A stretch of DNA of 64,000 bases from Callipepla californica brunnescens. Its lineage: Eukaryota; Chordata; Aves; Galliformes; Odontophoridae. The notes beneath the pieces are model-generated. The model saw nothing but the letters and a program-made list of their open reading frames with translations. It was not told the DNA's origin and did no database searches. The stretch lies in contig JALIRH010000007.1 in the NCBI GenBank assembly GCA_023055505.1, positions 16,102,273 to 16,166,272 on the forward strand, written 5' to 3'. Positions 60,379-64,000 of the stretch are shown here, piece after piece. The translations under genes were made by a program, and so were the position numbers. Position 1 is the stretch's first letter, and every line of letters begins with the position of its first letter.

Positions 60379-61550
60379 TCACAGAATCATAGAATCATTT
60401 AAGTTGAGAGAGGCCTCTAAAGGTCATAGAGTCAAACTCCCCTGCAATGAACAGGGACACAAATATCTAGATCAGATTGCTCAGACCCCTTTCCAGCCTG
60501 ATCTTGAATGTCTGCAGGGTTGGGTCATCCACCACATCTTTGAGCAATCTGTTCCAATGCCTCACCACCTATATTATAAATATCTTCCTTATATCCAACC
60601 TAAATCTCCCCTCTTTTAGTTTGAAATCTATCAGTTGTGTTCTATCACAACAGATGCTGCTAAAGAGTCAGTTGCTTCATTGGGCAAATAGTGACTTCTG
60701 CTCAAATCAGGCAAGTTTACTGATTCCTCTTTCCTGTGGTGTGAGGAGGGGGAGTAAAGTGCTAATATTTAGCAGAATATTCCAGGTGTAGGTAAAGACA
60801 AGGTAAATAATCACTTATCTCCTTCACATCCACAGTCAGGACTCACTGCTGGCTCCAGACCATGCCCAGTTTACTTCTCATCAGGATCTCTAGAATCTCT
60901 TCAGCAGAACTGTCCCTACGTCATCACCAGATGCTTCTCTTTCCCAGGTGCATAGTTTTGCATTTACCTTCACTAAAATTCATAAAGTTTCCTTTTGCCC
61001 ATTTTACTCACCTGTCTGTCTTTCTCCATATGGCAGCCCTGCCTTGAAGCTTATCAAATGAGTATCTGGTTTGGCATCATACGAAAACTTGTTAAGGATT
61101 CATTTTGTCATGTCCTTCAGATAATATATAAAGATGTTAAACAGGATTTGTTCTAGGACATATCTCTCTAGTCCTCCACATGTTCATCAGCCTCCAGATC
61201 AACCTATAATTGTGACTTCCTGAGCCCAACCATTTCTCCAAATTCATTTATGTATATATGTTTCTATATAACCATCTATGTATTTATTTTACTGATCTAA
61301 TTTTGCATTTATTCATACCTTCACCGGCGAAACTGGATACAATCACATAGTCAACAACCTTCCTAATGTCAAGGTAAGTGGCAACCACTGCTTTTCCCTC
61401 AGCCACACCTATGGTCATTTCATTATGGATAGCAATCAGGTGGTTTAACCTACATAGATCTATGCTAACTATTCCCATTTACTTTCTTCATCTGTCCAGA
61501 AATGTGTTCCAAGAAGATTCACATTTTGATTTTCCTGGAGTCTAAAGTGA
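60379..61550 (-). mobile_element. CR1 LINE, long antisense copy from 3' end into RT
   Basis: About 1.2 kb, the longest CR1 here. It begins with the reversed tail CACAGAATCATAGAATCATT and runs through TGGGTCATCCACCACATCTT, CTTCCTTATATCCAACCTAA, TTGCATTTACCTTCACTAAA, GGCAGCCCTGCCTTGAAGC, TTTGGCATCATACGAAAACT and AAAGATGTTAAACAGGATTT into RT. There the minus strand (61284-61478) encodes EGKAVVATYLDIRKVVDYV, equivalent to the family's GKAVDVVYLDFSKAFDTV; the first aspartate of motif A remains. Indels and AT-rich insertions near 61240-61310 break it. The upstream end is near 61550. Confidence 0.9.
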
Positions 61551-62922
61551 AATTGCTAAGTATGTAATTCATTGAATTTACCCCAAGGCTTACTGTGGAC
61601 AATAGTAACAGTTTTTCATGTGACTGAACACTCATCCAAAGATCGTATAAATCAATATATATCAGATTCCAGTTGACTGAATGTTCTGATCAGTCACAAG
61701 AAATGAATGAGAACAAAAATCTGCATGTTTTAATATTATCTACTAAAAAGTTTCTGAGGGATTCTGCAAAATCTAGGAAGCAGAAAAAGAGGAGATTTTT
61801 AACTATGGATTGAGTAAAGAATTCTCTCTTTGTTTTAGGTCTGCAACCCTATGTCTTTATTTAGTAACTGCTTTTTTTGTTGTTGTTGTTGATGGTGGTG
61901 TTTTGGTTTTTTTGTTGTTGTTGTTGATTTACATTTCTTTGTTTCTTAATTTAAGTAGAGACAAATGTTTTCTGTTCACCTTGGATTTTTTTTTTTTTTT
62001 TAGAATCCAGGATACTATGAATTTCTGTGATATTCTTCCCTGCCCTCTCTCCCTTTTCCAGACTATTGGTTCTGAGTATATTTCAACATTTCTCATGAAG
62101 AATGAACCATACTTTTGATTACATGTCAAGACTCTTTTGTTTTCAGTTTCTACTATACATCTTTTGAGCTGGAATTCCAGAACTACACCGGGTATTCAAA
62201 TACTTAATGATATCTTATTTCTGCATAGACATCAAACCTGCTTAGATTGCCATCTGGAACCAAAGGTACCAATATATTTCCCACAGCTTGTTCTTAAGTA
62301 CCTATATATCTGTGAATGTTAGGTTATATGTACATCAAAATCAATTTTAAGAATAAAATGAAATTCTAAAAATATTTAATTCTCAAATTCTAAAAATACT
62401 CTAGAAATATTTACACACAGTGCCTAGTTATCAGAAAGAAATCAAATGTAGTACACTTGAGGAAATTCATGCACAAAGATTTAGAGGTGATTATATAGAG
62501 TGTACTATCTGAAATTAACTTCCTGTGAAGTGTGAAGTGTCATAAAAGCGACATTCAGCACACCTTAAACGTGAAACATTTCCCTCAGTTTTTGCAGTGG
62601 AGTCAACCACTTCATGTAGCATCATTCTCATTTCACAGTGAAAGTGTCGAAAGATGTTATTAAGAAATAACATGTATACTGTCAACAAACACAACTTTAT
62701 CAACATTTTCCTCCTGATTTTTGCAACTCTTTTAATACCTGAGCAATACAGTAGGATTCCAGGTCTTGCTCATTCTAAACAGAATATCTGATAAGCCATT
62801 AAGCTCACAGGTGTCTGCTCTGACAGTGTGACATTTTCAGAGACAGCTTCTGGTATATGTTTCATTGCATGTTTTGGAAGTTCTTAGCTCTTTCAGAAGC
62901 TGTTTGAGTTTTTTTTTGTTTG

Positions 62923-62954
<32 letters not shown>

Positions 62955-63411
62955 TAGCTTCATGTATCTATGGACATCTAGGTTCCTCTTGTAGTTCAGT
63001 AGCAACTGAACAAAAGAATTTGAGGAGCAAAGCTCTACATGTAGATGCATGGTATGTTTAGTCCTTCTTTAAATCCTTTTGGTAGAAGAAAACCTTGTTC
63101 TCAAATAATGAATATGAATTGTGGTCAATATTTTCAAATAATTTTATTGTCAAAATAATTTTCCCTGAATCATAAATGGTTTAAAAAATCAAAATAAAAT
63201 AACATAAAAACCTGTCTTAGCCATTAATTACAATACTGCATAAGGTGTTTTCATTCTCAAGAAGTTTTCTGGAGTTTTTCACTGTCTCAGTACCAATAAA
63301 CCATGCCAGACAATACTGAAGAAAACACACAGTATTTACCCCCAACCAACTTCTTTCGTTCACTGTAGTTTATTGTTTTCTGATGATATATCATATTATC
63401 TACAAGCAGAA
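61551..63411. other. Unique DNA with GTT and GTTTT arrays
   Basis: No gene is seen. Imperfect GTT repeats (about 61876-61928), poly-T (61987-62002) and a TTTTG array (62909-62953) are present. The 102-codon frame at 61810-62118 is built from the GTT and poly-T runs. Confidence 0.5.
62909..62953. repeat. (TTTTG)n array
   Basis: Eight or so near-perfect TTTTG units preceded by poly-T. Confidence 0.95.
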
Positions 63412-63535
63412 CTTGAGCTTTTTTAATCCCTTTTCATTTTTCACATCCCTTTCCAAGTTCAGCTCCATCTGTGACTTTGCTTTCCTGATCTTACCTCTAC
63501 ACATGTGAACAACATCCCTATATTCTTCCCACATC
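63412..63535 (-). mobile_element. CR1 LINE ORF2 fragment between endonuclease and RT (antisense)
   Basis: On the minus strand one frame reads [19 protein letters not shown] and then [14 protein letters not shown] without a stop. This matches the CR1 ORF2 linker (family EYRDVVRVCRD..RKAKAQLELNLARDVKNNKKGF). It is the most 5' part of CR1 found in this window. Neither neighbouring CR1 region is present. Confidence 0.88.
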
Positions 63536-64000
63536 CTTACATTCCTACATTATTAGGATTGAAATTAAGAGATAATGGACACTGAAATGTGCTACTACAA
63601 CTTTACTGTGCTCTACAGCCTGTCTATTAATTTACCAATGATCTATAATTCTTTCTTCCAACATATTTCTTGTTATGTTCTCATAAACAATTCCTAGCAT
63701 GGCTCATATCCTGCAGATACCTCAGAATGCACATATATTGAATTTTTTAAAGACTATGACCAAATGCTTAAACTCACTAAGCTATGTCAATTAACAGTTA
63801 ATCTATCAATTAAAGTATTCATTAAAATACATTTTTATTCATACATTTTGGATCACAGTATCATTCCTTCTGTTTGTATAACAACCTTGTAGCATTACAA
63901 CAGACACATAATTTCATCCTTCTTTGTGTTATTTATCAGATTCTAGTTTCTTGCTTTCCAGTAGCATTTGATAACTCCTACAAGGTTGTTTCTATTTCTG
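63536..64000. other. Unique AT-rich DNA to window end
   Basis: Nothing recognised. Confidence 0.5.

Noticed and set aside
61284..61478. 64-codon minus frame with an LDI-K-V motif
   Set aside because: Not an independent gene; it is the motif A region of the antisense CR1 RT listed at 60379-61550.

Overview
This window looks like bird nuclear DNA, most likely from a galliform such as chicken or a close relative. The evidence is 23 recognisable fragments of CR1 LINEs, the dominant avian retrotransposon. There are also three pieces of a Galluhop/Mariner1_GG-like mariner and several avian-type LTRs. The base composition is AT-rich and CpG-poor outside the youngest insertions. Family names come from recognising the sequence, not from a database search.

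I find no cellular protein-coding gene, tRNA or rRNA. The longest open reading frames (189, 152, 133, 131, 129 and 123 codons) are either CR1/mariner debris or low-complexity AT-rich frames. The window therefore reads as intergenic desert or the inside of a very long intron.

Layout. At 1-5.4 kb there is a CR1, a unique stretch with a candidate regulatory cluster, a CpG-rich solo LTR (3337-4287) and two antisense CR1 scraps. From 5.4 to 13.8 kb the DNA is repeat-poor. From 13.8 to 26.6 kb there is a dense repeat field: CR1 copies, an old CR1 related to the reptile-like long CR1 group (about 17.69-18.80 kb), two mariner copies and two LTR-like fragments. From 26.6 to 38.3 kb CR1 fragments are scattered, two next to unclassified repeat-like DNA. 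From 38.3 to 47.7 kb is the second and longest repeat-poor block. From 47.7 to 55.3 kb are CR1 fragments, two same-orientation LTR fragments 2 kb apart, and a well-preserved solo LTR (54784-55318) with a perfect 5-bp target duplication. From 55.3 to 64 kb there is a 308-bp imperfect palindrome (56451-56758), a mariner/CR1 junction and more antisense CR1, including RT pieces.

Nothing here acts as a pathway. The history visible is repeated insertion and decay of retroelements. The strongest candidate for something undescribed is the 308-bp palindrome, which has perfect 16-bp ends. It resembles an ancient fold-back DNA transposon that might have been retained for a regulatory role.
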